64,000 nt of DNA from an uncultured Pelagibacteraceae bacterium. GTDB taxonomy: Bacteria > Pseudomonadota > Alphaproteobacteria > Pelagibacterales > Pelagibacteraceae. Shown here piece by piece: positions 46,229-54,371 of this stretch (position 1 is its first letter; each line of letters opens with the position of its first letter). Where the stretch lies: positions 1 through 64,000 of the forward strand of contig CACHCA010000004.1 of assembly GCA_902578265.1 (NCBI GenBank), in the 5' to 3' direction. The translations under genes were made by a program, and so were the position numbers. The notes beneath the pieces are model-generated. The model searched no databases. It was not told the origin of the DNA and saw nothing but the letters and a program-made list of their open reading frames with translations.

Positions 46229-47314
46229 ATGGCATCAAAAAAAGATTTCGTTAAATTTGATAAAGTCGACAAAAGTTATGACGGTAAAGTCTTAGTCGTC
46301 AAAGACCTTCAATTAGATATAGCTGAGGGAGAATTCATTACAATGTTGGGACCCTCTGGTTCTGGTAAAACAACTTGCTTAATGATGTTAGCAGGTTTTG
46401 AAACTCCAACTAACGGTGAAATTTATTTAGATGGTAAAGCAATATCCAGTATACCTCCTCATAAAAGAGGTATTGGAATGGTATTTCAAAATTATGCATT
46501 ATTCCCACACATGACCGTGTATGAAAACTTAGCTTTCCCATTAAGAGTGAGAAAAATTCCAAAAGATGAAGCCGATAAAAAAATTGATAAAGCGTTATCA
46601 ATGGTATCCCTACAAGGGTTTGCTGCAAGGATGCCAGGTCAATTATCAGGTGGACAACAACAAAGGGTAGCTGTTGCAAGATCATTGGTGTTTGATCCAC
46701 AACTAGTTCTAATGGATGAACCTTTGGGTGCTCTGGATAAAAATTTAAGAGAAAGTATGCAATATGAGATTAAACATATTCATGAAAGCATTGGTGTGAC
46801 AGTTGTTTACGTTACACATGATCAAAGTGAAGCTTTAACGATGTCTAATCGTATTGCAGTGTTCAATGATGGTAAAGTTCAACAACTCTCAAGTCCCGAC
46901 GAATTATACGAGAAACCTGTAAATTCATTTGTCGCCGAGTTTATTGGAGAGAATAATACTTTCGGTGGTGAAGTTTCAGATATTTCTGGAGGAAAGTGTA
47001 AAGTAAAATTAGCAAATGCAGAAATACTAGCTAATCCAATCTCAGTCAAAGGTAAAGGAGAGCGGACTACTGTTTCTTTAAGACCAGAACGAGCTTTGAT
47101 TAATCCAAGTACAAAAATGGATAATCTTCATAAAGGAAAAATAGAAGAAGTTATTTATCATGGGGACCATACAAGAGTAAGAATAAATCTTTTAGGCAAC
47201 CCAGAGTTTATTTTAAAAGTTCCAAATAGTTCATCTAACTTAGATATCAAACTTGGCAACGAGATTAATATCGGATGGAACAGTGATGACGCACGGGCAC
47301 TTGACCCAAAATAG
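46229..47314 (+). CDS. potA: Polyamine ABC transporter ATP-binding protein
   Basis: The 361-residue ATPase powers spermidine/putrescine-type import. It has Walker A MLGPSGSGKTT, Q-loop VFQNYALFPHMTV, signature LSGGQQQRVAVARSL, Walker B LVLMDEPLGALD and the switch histidine in VYVTHDQSEA, followed by a TOBE regulatory domain (SLRPERALI). It is first in the potA-potD-potB-potC set. A strong promoter for potD lies after it, so it may be transcribed separately at a lower level. Confidence 0.93.
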   Translation: MASKKDFVKFDKVDKSYDGKVLVVKDLQLDIAEGEFITMLGPSGSGKTTCLMMLAGFETPTNGEIYLDGKAISSIPPHKRGIGMVFQNYALFPHMTVYENLAFPLRVRKIPKDEADKKIDKALSMVSLQGFAARMPGQLSGGQQQRVAVARSLVFDPQLVLMDEPLGALDKNLRESMQYEIKHIHESIGVTVVYVTHDQSEALTMSNRIAVFNDGKVQQLSSPDELYEKPVNSFVAEFIGENNTFGGEVSDISGGKCKVKLANAEILANPISVKGKGERTTVSLRPERALINPSTKMDNLHKGKIEEVIYHGDHTRVRINLLGNPEFILKVPNSSSNLDIKLGNEINIGWNSDDARALDPK

Positions 47315-47353
47315 ACATTCCACAATTATTGAATAAGTAGATAAAAAGGGTTG

Positions 47354-47408
47354 TTGACTCTCTTCCCTGAAGTTGTTTTAATTAGTTTTTTAAACGTTTA
47401 AACGGAGG
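47354..47408 (+). promoter_or_regulatory. potD promoter, palindrome and strong ribosome binding site
   Basis: TTGACT (47354-47359) and TTTAAT (47377-47382) are spaced exactly 17 bases, a near-consensus sigma-70 promoter. Transcription would begin near 47389, where a perfect 14-base palindrome TTTAAACGTTTAAA (47389-47402) lies and may be an operator or 5' hairpin. GGAGG (47404-47408) follows, 4 bases before the potD ATG at 47413. Confidence 0.8.
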
Positions 47409-47412
47409 AAAA

Positions 47413-48540
47413 ATGAAAAAACTAAGTAAAATATTACTAGCTATTTCTTTTGTACTTTCACTAACTACTTCAGCATTTGCAACAACAGTAACTGCAGTGT
47501 CTTGGGGTGGGGCTTATACTGAGTCTCAAAAGTTAGGTTATGGTGATCCGACTGCTAAAAAACTAGGCATTAACATTGCTTGGGTTGATTATTCAGGTGG
47601 TTTATCAGAAATCAAAGCACAAAAAGAAGCTGGAAAGATCACGTGGGATATAATGGACGTGTTCGCAATGGATACTATCACTGGATGTGATGAAGGATTA
47701 TTTGTTGAATTTGATTTTGACAAAGACTTCCCACCAGCTCCAGATGGAACTCCAGCAAGTAAAGATTTCTTTACTGCAATGCCAAGTAAATGTGCTGTAG
47801 GAAATATTTTATATTCTTGGAACTATGCTTATAACACTAACAATGTTAAAGGTACTCCAAAGACTATCAAAGATTTCTTTAACACAAAGAAATTCCCTGG
47901 AAAAAGAGCTATCTACAAAAGCGCTTTAACTAACTTAGAGATCGCTTTAGCCGCAGATGGTATTAAGCCAGGTAAAGGCGGAGCAAAAATCTACAAAGCT
48001 TTAGAAACAGAAAAAGGTGTTGAAAGAGCGATGAACAAGATCAAAGAATTATGTACAGATCCAAAAGGTGGATGTGTATTTTGGTCTGCAGGTGCTCAAC
48101 CACCAGAACTGTTAGTATCAGGTGAAGTAGTAATGGCTACTGGTTGGAATGGAAGATTCTTCAATGCAGAAATTGGAGAAGGTGCACCAATCAAACAAGT
48201 TTGGGACGGCCAAGGTCTTGACTACGAATATTTCGTACAAGTTAAAGGTGGACCAAACGATTCTAATGGTATGGCTAAAAAAGCTTTAGCTATGATGACT
48301 AGTTCTGAAATGTTAGCAGGAAGCGCTAAATACATCGCATATGCTCCTTGGAGAAAATCTTCAATTGGTATTATGGAAAAAGGTGAGCCTTGGTATAAAG
48401 ATGGTAAGACTAACATGGTGCCACAAATGCCAACTGCACCAGCTAACACTAAAAACTACTTCCTAGTAGATCCACTTTTCTGGGCTGATAACGGAACAGA
48501 GCTTGGAGAAAAATGGGAAGCTATGAAAGCTGGTCTATAA
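47413..48540 (+). CDS. potD: Polyamine-type periplasmic substrate-binding protein
   Basis: A PotD-like solute-binding protein of 375 residues with a signal peptide (MKKLSKILLAISFVLSLTTS, cut after AFA) and mature start TTVTAVSWGGAYTESQ. WDIMDVFAMDT and LYSWNYAYN line the ligand cleft in this family. Its own promoter, strong ribosome site, less AT-rich codons and a following terminator imply expression far above the rest of the transporter. Ligand is a polyamine or related cationic solute by family; putrescine, spermidine or guanidino compounds cannot be told apart here. Confidence 0.92.
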   Translation: MKKLSKILLAISFVLSLTTSAFATTVTAVSWGGAYTESQKLGYGDPTAKKLGINIAWVDYSGGLSEIKAQKEAGKITWDIMDVFAMDTITGCDEGLFVEFDFDKDFPPAPDGTPASKDFFTAMPSKCAVGNILYSWNYAYNTNNVKGTPKTIKDFFNTKKFPGKRAIYKSALTNLEIALAADGIKPGKGGAKIYKALETEKGVERAMNKIKELCTDPKGGCVFWSAGAQPPELLVSGEVVMATGWNGRFFNAEIGEGAPIKQVWDGQGLDYEYFVQVKGGPNDSNGMAKKALAMMTSSEMLAGSAKYIAYAPWRKSSIGIMEKGEPWYKDGKTNMVPQMPTAPANTKNYFLVDPLFWADNGTELGEKWEAMKAGL

Positions 48541-48541
48541 T

Positions 48542-48561
48542 TTAAGTTTTATAAAACTTAA
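48542..48561. repeat. Perfect palindrome after potD
   Basis: TTAAGTTTTATAAAACTTAA is a perfect 20-base palindrome beginning two bases after the potD stop. In RNA it can form an AU-rich hairpin. It lies 17 bases before the GC-rich terminator hairpin, giving two stacked structures at the potD mRNA end. Confidence 0.7.
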
Positions 48562-48577
48562 TTATATATTATAATTT

Positions 48578-48607
48578 AAGGGCGGTTATATATAACCGCC
48601 CTTTTTT
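48578..48607 (+). terminator. Intrinsic terminator after potD
   Basis: A perfect 26-base palindrome with arms AAGGGCGGTTATA and TATAACCGCCCTT is followed by six T. It sits between potD and potB, so readthrough would be needed for potB and potC if they lack their own promoter. This gives more binding protein than permease, a common pattern in binding-protein transporters. Confidence 0.92.
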
Positions 48608-48612
48608 ATTTT

Positions 48613-49866
48613 ATGAGCTCAGAAACAAATCAGATTTTAACTACAGATGGGATACCTTTAGAGGTTAGTCTTAAAAAAGCTGAGAGAAAGAATAAGATCA
48701 AAGCTTTTTTGCTAGTTGCGCCTTTATTATTTTTTTTAATAATTACTTATGTGTTCCCAATAGGTGACATGTTATTCAGAAGTGTCGATGATAAAATGGT
48801 AACACAAATGCTTCCTAAAACTTTTAAAGCAATGGAAAATTGGGACGGTCAAGAGTTACCTGAGGAAGAGGTGTTTGCTGCTTTTCATGAAGATTTCATA
48901 AAATTAGTAGAAGATAAACGTGAAGGTAAATTATCTACTCAATTAAATTATACAAAGAACGGCTTTAAAAGTATTATTAAAAAATTAAGAAGAAAATCAA
49001 AATCATTTGAAGAGGGAAATTATAAAGAACAAATAATGTCAGTTCATAAAAGATGGGCTGATGTTGAATACTGGAGAGCAATAAAAAGAAGGGCTCCTGA
49101 ATTTACAAGCCAAAAATATCTAAAAGGAATAGATATGTATAAAAACCAAGAGGGAAAAATAGTAAGTGTAAGTGAGGATAGAAGAATTCATAGAGTGTTG
49201 TGGTTAAGGACTTTAGAAATTGCATTTTTTGTAACAGTCTTTTGTTTCTTAATGGCTTATCCAATAGCTCATTTGTTAGCTACTCTGCCAATGAAATATA
49301 GTAACTTATTAATGATCTGTGTGCTGCTCCCGTTTTGGACTTCATTACTCGTAAGAACTGCCAGTTGGATGATTTTGTTGCAACAACAAGGTATCGTAAA
49401 TGATTTCTTTGTTGGAATAGGATTGGTAGCAGATGATAATAGGCCTGAGATGATGTACAACAAAACAGGAAGTTACGTAGCAATGACACAAATCTTGCTG
49501 CCATTTATGGTGCTACCTCTATACAGTGTAATGAAAACTATCTCACCAAGTCTGATGAGAGCCGGAAAATCATTAGGTGGAACACCATTTGTAGCGTTTT
49601 GGAAGGTTTATTTTCCATTAACAATTCCTGGAATAGGTGCAGGGTGTTTATTAGTGTTCATTTTAGCGATAGGTTATTATATTACACCAGCCTTAGTTGG
49701 CGGTGCATCTGGAACTTTAATTAGTAACCAGATTGCCTTTCATATGAAAAGTACCCTAGACTGGAGTTTTGCATCTGCAATGGGATTAATGTTGTTAAGT
49801 GGAGTGTTGGTGATTTATTGGCTTTATAACAAAATAGTTGGAATTGATAATATTAAACTAGGATAA
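48613..49866 (+). CDS. potB: Polyamine ABC transporter permease, long form
   Basis: A membrane permease of 417 residues. TM1 (31-50) is followed by a hydrophilic, charged insert at about 57-198 before TM2 (200-217), then the usual permease core with the EAA-type loop (LMRAGKSLGGTPFVAFWKVY). Classic PotB is under 300 residues, so the insert adds about 120 residues outside the core fold. The insert would lie in the periplasm by helix topology. The start is six bases after the potD terminator, with no obvious promoter of its own. Confidence 0.9.
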   Translation: MSSETNQILTTDGIPLEVSLKKAERKNKIKAFLLVAPLLFFLIITYVFPIGDMLFRSVDDKMVTQMLPKTFKAMENWDGQELPEEEVFAAFHEDFIKLVEDKREGKLSTQLNYTKNGFKSIIKKLRRKSKSFEEGNYKEQIMSVHKRWADVEYWRAIKRRAPEFTSQKYLKGIDMYKNQEGKIVSVSEDRRIHRVLWLRTLEIAFFVTVFCFLMAYPIAHLLATLPMKYSNLLMICVLLPFWTSLLVRTASWMILLQQQGIVNDFFVGIGLVADDNRPEMMYNKTGSYVAMTQILLPFMVLPLYSVMKTISPSLMRAGKSLGGTPFVAFWKVYFPLTIPGIGAGCLLVFILAIGYYITPALVGGASGTLISNQIAFHMKSTLDWSFASAMGLMLLSGVLVIYWLYNKIVGIDNIKLG

Positions 49867-49871
49867 TTAGA

Positions 49872-50726
49872 ATGGCATTACCAAAATATACTGAACCACA
49901 TTATAGAATTTGGCATTATATTTACCTAACAATTTGTGCCGCTGTTTTCTTTTTTCTAATTGCCCCTTTATTTGTAATCTTCCCATTGTCTTTTAATGCA
50001 GAGGAATTTTTAAGTTTCTCTGATGGAATGAAAAGGCTTGATCCAGATGCTTTTTCTTTAAGATGGTACAAAGATATGATTTACGGGACTAAAAATCCTT
50101 GGGGATTAGCCGCTAAGAATAGTTTTATTATCGCAATTTTTGCAACAATAGGTTCGGTGATACTTGGAACAGTTGCTGCTCTAGGGTTAAGTAGCAGACA
50201 TATGCCTTACAAAGGTTTAATAATGGCTGTTTTAATTTCTCCAATGATTGTTCCTTTAATCATTTCTGGAGTTGCAATATTTTTTTTTATGGCAAAAGCT
50301 GGTTTAGCAGCTACACACACAGGTATTGTTCTTGCTCATATAATTTTAGGAACACCATTTGTTGTTATCACCGTTACTGCTACACTCTCAGGATTTGATC
50401 ACAGCGTAACTAGAGCTGCTGCAAGTTTAGGTAGTGATCCAGTAAATACCTTTATGAAAATTACTTTACCACTAATTTTACCTGGAGTTATTTCAGGTGG
50501 ATTATTTGCATTTGTAACTTCTTTTGATGAAGTTGTTGTAGTTTTATTTTTAGCTGGATTAGAAAATACAACTATTCCGATACAAATGTGGACAGGCTTA
50601 AGAGAACAATTGAGTCCAACAATTCTAGCAGTTGCGACTTGTCTGATAATACTATCAACATTAATATTAGTAACCGCTGAGCTTTTAAGAAGACGATCTG
50701 AGAGGCTTAGAGGAATTAATCGATAG
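49872..50726 (+). CDS. potC: Polyamine ABC transporter permease
   Basis: The second permease, 284 residues with six hydrophobic helices and the EAA loop AAASLGSDPVNTFMKITLPL. The stretch FVTSFDEVVVVLFLAG is typical of PotC and its relatives. It starts five bases after potB and is followed 12 bases later by the hydroxyacyl-CoA dehydrogenase gene, so transport and metabolism genes are probably on one transcript. Confidence 0.93.
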   Translation: MALPKYTEPHYRIWHYIYLTICAAVFFFLIAPLFVIFPLSFNAEEFLSFSDGMKRLDPDAFSLRWYKDMIYGTKNPWGLAAKNSFIIAIFATIGSVILGTVAALGLSSRHMPYKGLIMAVLISPMIVPLIISGVAIFFFMAKAGLAATHTGIVLAHIILGTPFVVITVTATLSGFDHSVTRAAASLGSDPVNTFMKITLPLILPGVISGGLFAFVTSFDEVVVVLFLAGLENTTIPIQMWTGLREQLSPTILAVATCLIILSTLILVTAELLRRRSERLRGINR

Positions 50727-50738
50727 TAAAATAATCAA

Positions 50739-52961
50739 ATGAAAATTAAGAATGTAGTAGTTATTGGATCAGGCACAATGGGTAGTGGTATAGCTGCACA
50801 TCTCTGTAATGCCAATATCCCTGTCACACTTTTAGATTTAAAAACTGAAATAAGTCAAAATGCTAGAGAACGAATACATAAATCAAGACCGCCTCTATTA
50901 ATTGATAAAACCAAAATTGATAATATTAAAGTTGGAAATATATCTGATGATTTCGACGCTGTTAAAGATGCTGACTGGATTGTCGAGGCAGTGGTAGAGA
51001 GAATTGACATTAAACATCAGATTTATGATAAAATTTTTGAAAGTAGGAAAGATGGAGCAATAGTTTCATCAAACACTTCCTCAATCCCAATCAAAGTTTT
51101 ATCTCAAAATTTAAATAAAGATCAAAAAAAAGATTTTTGTATTACTCATTTTTTTAATCCAGTTAGATATATGGGTCTTCTTGAAATAGTTAAGAATGAA
51201 GACAATGATTTAAATAAAGTCAATCAATTAAAAGAATTTTGTGAAGTTGAGTTAGGTAAAGGAGCAATCATTTGTAACGATACCCCTGGTTTTTTAGGAA
51301 ATAGGGTAGGTGTGTATGCAATGCAAATTGCAATGACTGAAGCATTTAAGATGAAACTTTCTGTGGAAGAAGCAGATGCAATCTTTGGAAGACCTATGGG
51401 TATACCTAAAACAGGAGTTTTTGGATTATATGATTTGATTGGAATAGATTTAATGGCAGATGTTTTAAAAAGTTTTATCAAAGAACTTCCAAAATCTGAT
51501 GAGTTCCATGAGGTTGCTAAAGAAATTCCTTTAGTTAAAAAATTAATCGAAACTGGATATACGGGGAGAAAAGGGAAAGGTGGCTTCTATAGAATGAAGA
51601 AGACTGATAGTGGAAAAATTATGGAAGCTATTAATCTTGAAACTGGCGAGTATTCAACAAGTCAAAAAATAGATATTAAGTCTGATAAAGTAGATTTAAA
51701 GGCTCTAATTAATAGAAATGATAAGTACGGAGACTATGCTTGGTCAGTATTATCTAAGATAATTAAATATGCTTCATCTCTAGTTCCTGGGATTACCAAA
51801 GAATTTAATGACATAGACGAAGCAATGAGACTTGGATTTAACTGGGCGAAAGGACCTTTTGAGATGTTAGAAGAAATTGGTGTAAAAAATTTCTTTGATA
51901 AAGTTGATGAATATAAAGGTAATAATTTTTTAGAAAATTTATCTAATTCTAAAGATGAAAATTTTTATGGTGAAAGACAAAAGTACACATCAATTGAAAC
52001 TTTAGGTAAGATCAAGAAAACTGCCTCAAGTGTTGATGGTAACAGTTCAGCTTCGATTTATAGATTTAATGATTTTAATATTGTTGAGTTTACGACTAAA
52101 GCTAATGCACTCGATTATGACTCAATGGATGCACTTAAGAAAGCAACTGATAAACCTTTAATAATAATTAATGAGAGTATGCAATTTTCTGCTGGCGTTA
52201 ACCTGACCTATACTATGGAATTTGCTAATAAAAATGATTTTAAATCGATAGAAAAATTTATTAAATATTTTCAAGAAACTTGCAAACATCTTAAGTACTC
52301 TAAATACCCAGTTATATCTGCACCATCAGGATTAACTTTGGGAGGAGGTTTTGAAGTTTTAGTACAAAGTAATTTCGTAGCCTCACATACAAATATTGTA
52401 ATTGGATTGGTAGAAACTATTGTTGGATTAATTCCAGCTGGAGGCGGATGTAAAGAAATGCTGGCTAGATGGTTAAATACTGAAGAGGCTAAGAAAGACC
52501 CAAAATATGCACCCTTAAAAGTATTTGATATAATTGGCTATGGTAGAACAGCTACGTCTCCAGTTGAGGCAGAACCTTTGAAATACTTATTACCTGAAAA
52601 TAAAAGAATTATGAATAGAAATAGTTTGCTTGAGGTATCGAAAAAAATCTTAAATGAAAACAAGGACTTTAAAGCACCAAATGAGCTAAAATTTAATTTA
52701 CCTGGTAAAGCAGTTATTGATGATATGAACAAAATTTTAGAAAAACTTTACAATGATAAAGTTATATTGGATCATGGTTTGACTGTAGCAAAAGAATTAG
52801 CTCACGTTTTAAGTGGCGGTGAAACTACCAAAGATAAAACTCTTACAGAAGATGATTTGTTTAAATTGGAACTTGATGCTTTTATGAGATTAATCGAAAC
52901 TAAACAAACTCAAGACAGAATTAAACATACTCTTGCTACTGGTAAACCTTTGGTTAATTAA
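50739..52961 (+). CDS. 3-hydroxyacyl-CoA dehydrogenase / enoyl-CoA hydratase fusion (FadN-like)
   Basis: A 740-residue two-domain protein with the dehydrogenase first: NAD site VVIGSGTMGSGIAAHLC, SSNTSSIPI, THFFNPVRYM, NDTPGFLGNRV and FGLYDLIGIDLM. The C-terminal crotonase domain has LTLGGGFEVLVQ and GLVETIVGLIPAGGG, where both catalytic glutamates seem kept. This order (dehydrogenase then hydratase) is that of FadN-type proteins, the reverse of FadB. It could handle beta-oxidation of an acyl-CoA from solute breakdown. It follows potC closely; the substrate is unknown. Confidence 0.9.
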   Translation: MKIKNVVVIGSGTMGSGIAAHLCNANIPVTLLDLKTEISQNARERIHKSRPPLLIDKTKIDNIKVGNISDDFDAVKDADWIVEAVVERIDIKHQIYDKIFESRKDGAIVSSNTSSIPIKVLSQNLNKDQKKDFCITHFFNPVRYMGLLEIVKNEDNDLNKVNQLKEFCEVELGKGAIICNDTPGFLGNRVGVYAMQIAMTEAFKMKLSVEEADAIFGRPMGIPKTGVFGLYDLIGIDLMADVLKSFIKELPKSDEFHEVAKEIPLVKKLIETGYTGRKGKGGFYRMKKTDSGKIMEAINLETGEYSTSQKIDIKSDKVDLKALINRNDKYGDYAWSVLSKIIKYASSLVPGITKEFNDIDEAMRLGFNWAKGPFEMLEEIGVKNFFDKVDEYKGNNFLENLSNSKDENFYGERQKYTSIETLGKIKKTASSVDGNSSASIYRFNDFNIVEFTTKANALDYDSMDALKKATDKPLIIINESMQFSAGVNLTYTMEFANKNDFKSIEKFIKYFQETCKHLKYSKYPVISAPSGLTLGGGFEVLVQSNFVASHTNIVIGLVETIVGLIPAGGGCKEMLARWLNTEEAKKDPKYAPLKVFDIIGYGRTATSPVEAEPLKYLLPENKRIMNRNSLLEVSKKILNENKDFKAPNELKFNLPGKAVIDDMNKILEKLYNDKVILDHGLTVAKELAHVLSGGETTKDKTLTEDDLFKLELDAFMRLIETKQTQDRIKHTLATGKPLVN

Positions 52962-53598
52962 ATAATCTAAGAGTGTTAATAAAGTCAGGCCTTAAAACAT
53001 ATTCAGATTTATTTAAGTGTTTAATTTTTTCTAAAGCTTCTAAGCCAAATATTACTTTTCCGATAGGTGTATACTCTCCTTCATACAAAGGTTCATCCTG
53101 AAGAATTATAAAAAATTGGCTGTCCTCAGTATCATATTTTAAAGATCGAGCTAATCCTACACTTCCTTTGGTGTAGTTAAAATCCTTATCAACTTCAGAT
53201 TTGATTGTACCTAAACCAGATTTTCCAGTTCCAATTTTTCCATAATCAATGTTTCCTTTTTTTCCAAATTCTACATCACCAGCTTGTACAAGTTTCTCTT
53301 TAATGACCCTATGAAATGCTACATCATCATAGGCATTAGATTTAATTAATGTTTTAAATCTTTCTACTCCATTTGGAGATATTTCTGGATATAATTCTAT
53401 AATTACATTTCCACATTCAACGTTTAAAATTGCTATGTTATTTGGATTTTCAAAATTAATTTTATTTGGGTCATAATTCTTAACAAACAAACATTTATTT
53501 TTAAGTAAAACATAAGAAGTAATTGAAAATAAACCTAAAATTACAACAAATATAAATATTATTTTTTCAGATTTTGAAGCTTTTATCTTTTCAATCAT
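52954..53598 (-). CDS. Membrane-anchored cyclophilin-type peptidyl-prolyl isomerase
   Basis: A 214-residue protein with one N-terminal transmembrane helix (KIIFIFVVILGLFSITSYVL) and a periplasmic cyclophilin domain: NGVERFKTLIKSNAYDDVAF, HRVIKEKLVQAGDVEFG, GLARSLKYDTEDSQFFIILQ and YTPIGKVIFGLEALEKI. Such proteins assist folding of exported proteins. It overlaps the upstream metallopeptidase-like gene by four bases. These two minus-strand genes interrupt the plus-strand polyamine cluster. Confidence 0.9.
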   Translation of the reverse strand: MIEKIKASKSEKIIFIFVVILGLFSITSYVLLKNKCLFVKNYDPNKINFENPNNIAILNVECGNVIIELYPEISPNGVERFKTLIKSNAYDDVAFHRVIKEKLVQAGDVEFGKKGNIDYGKIGTGKSGLGTIKSEVDKDFNYTKGSVGLARSLKYDTEDSQFFIILQDEPLYEGEYTPIGKVIFGLEALEKIKHLNKSEYVLRPDFINTLRLFN

Positions 53599-54317
53599 AA
53601 AATAAAATTTTCATCTATTTTTAGGAGTCCTTTTTTGATGTATTCAATCTTTTTTTGAAGAATAGGATCAACCGTTGCAGGTAAATTCCCACACATTAAA
53701 TGAGAAAATACCTCAGCCATATCCTCAGATGCGGTAGATTGTGAGTATTCAGTAATAAAACCAGCTGTTTTAGAATATGTTTCTAATCCTATTTTTTTAG
53801 TACATGTCGAACATTCTGCATAATTGAACTCTTTAGGATTAAAACTAGACCAAATTTGCTCATTAAATATACCCTTGAAACTATCGTTTATTATGTGGAA
53901 TACTTCGTGATGTAACACTCTTTCAAAATATCTATCGTTAAACTTTATATCTACAATTAAAGTTTTCATTACATTATCAGGTATCCCAGCAGTGTTAATA
54001 CCTGAGATTGATAAGTCTTCACACATAACAATGTATTTTAAATTTATTTTTTTTAAAAAGTTTTGAGAATATCTATTAAGATTTTTTTCAATAATCTTAT
54101 ATTTCTTATCTAGGTCTTGTTTTGATGATTTGAAACAATTGATATTATTATCAACACCTATTGTAAATGCTTGTTTAGCATTCAAGTATCTTAATTTGTT
54201 TTCAGTTTTAAGATTATAAATCTCCAAGTTTGGAATTTTTATTAATTCGTAAATAGTATCTGCTTGAGCTGAAGAAATTAAAAATAAATACAATAAAATG
54301 AGCTTTAATAATTTCAT
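53595..54317 (-). CDS. Exported putative zinc metallopeptidase, family unassigned
   Basis: A 240-residue protein with a signal peptide (MKLLKLILLYLFLISSAQA). It has an HExxH zinc motif at H137-E138-x-x-H141 (RVLHHEVFHIIND) and, about 57 residues on, SEDMAEVFSHLM, which could supply the third, glutamate ligand of a gluzincin. A CSTC pair (C169, C172) lies between. I cannot name the family. It is coupled to the membrane-anchored cyclophilin by a four-base overlap, so both probably work in the periplasm. Confidence 0.72.
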   Translation of the reverse strand: MKLLKLILLYLFLISSAQADTIYELIKIPNLEIYNLKTENKLRYLNAKQAFTIGVDNNINCFKSSKQDLDKKYKIIEKNLNRYSQNFLKKINLKYIVMCEDLSISGINTAGIPDNVMKTLIVDIKFNDRYFERVLHHEVFHIINDSFKGIFNEQIWSSFNPKEFNYAECSTCTKKIGLETYSKTAGFITEYSQSTASEDMAEVFSHLMCGNLPATVDPILQKKIEYIKKGLLKIDENFIL

Positions 54318-54371
54318 AATTAGTATTATTGAAGATATTCCAATTTGTTAGAATGTGATAGAGTTTTTGTG

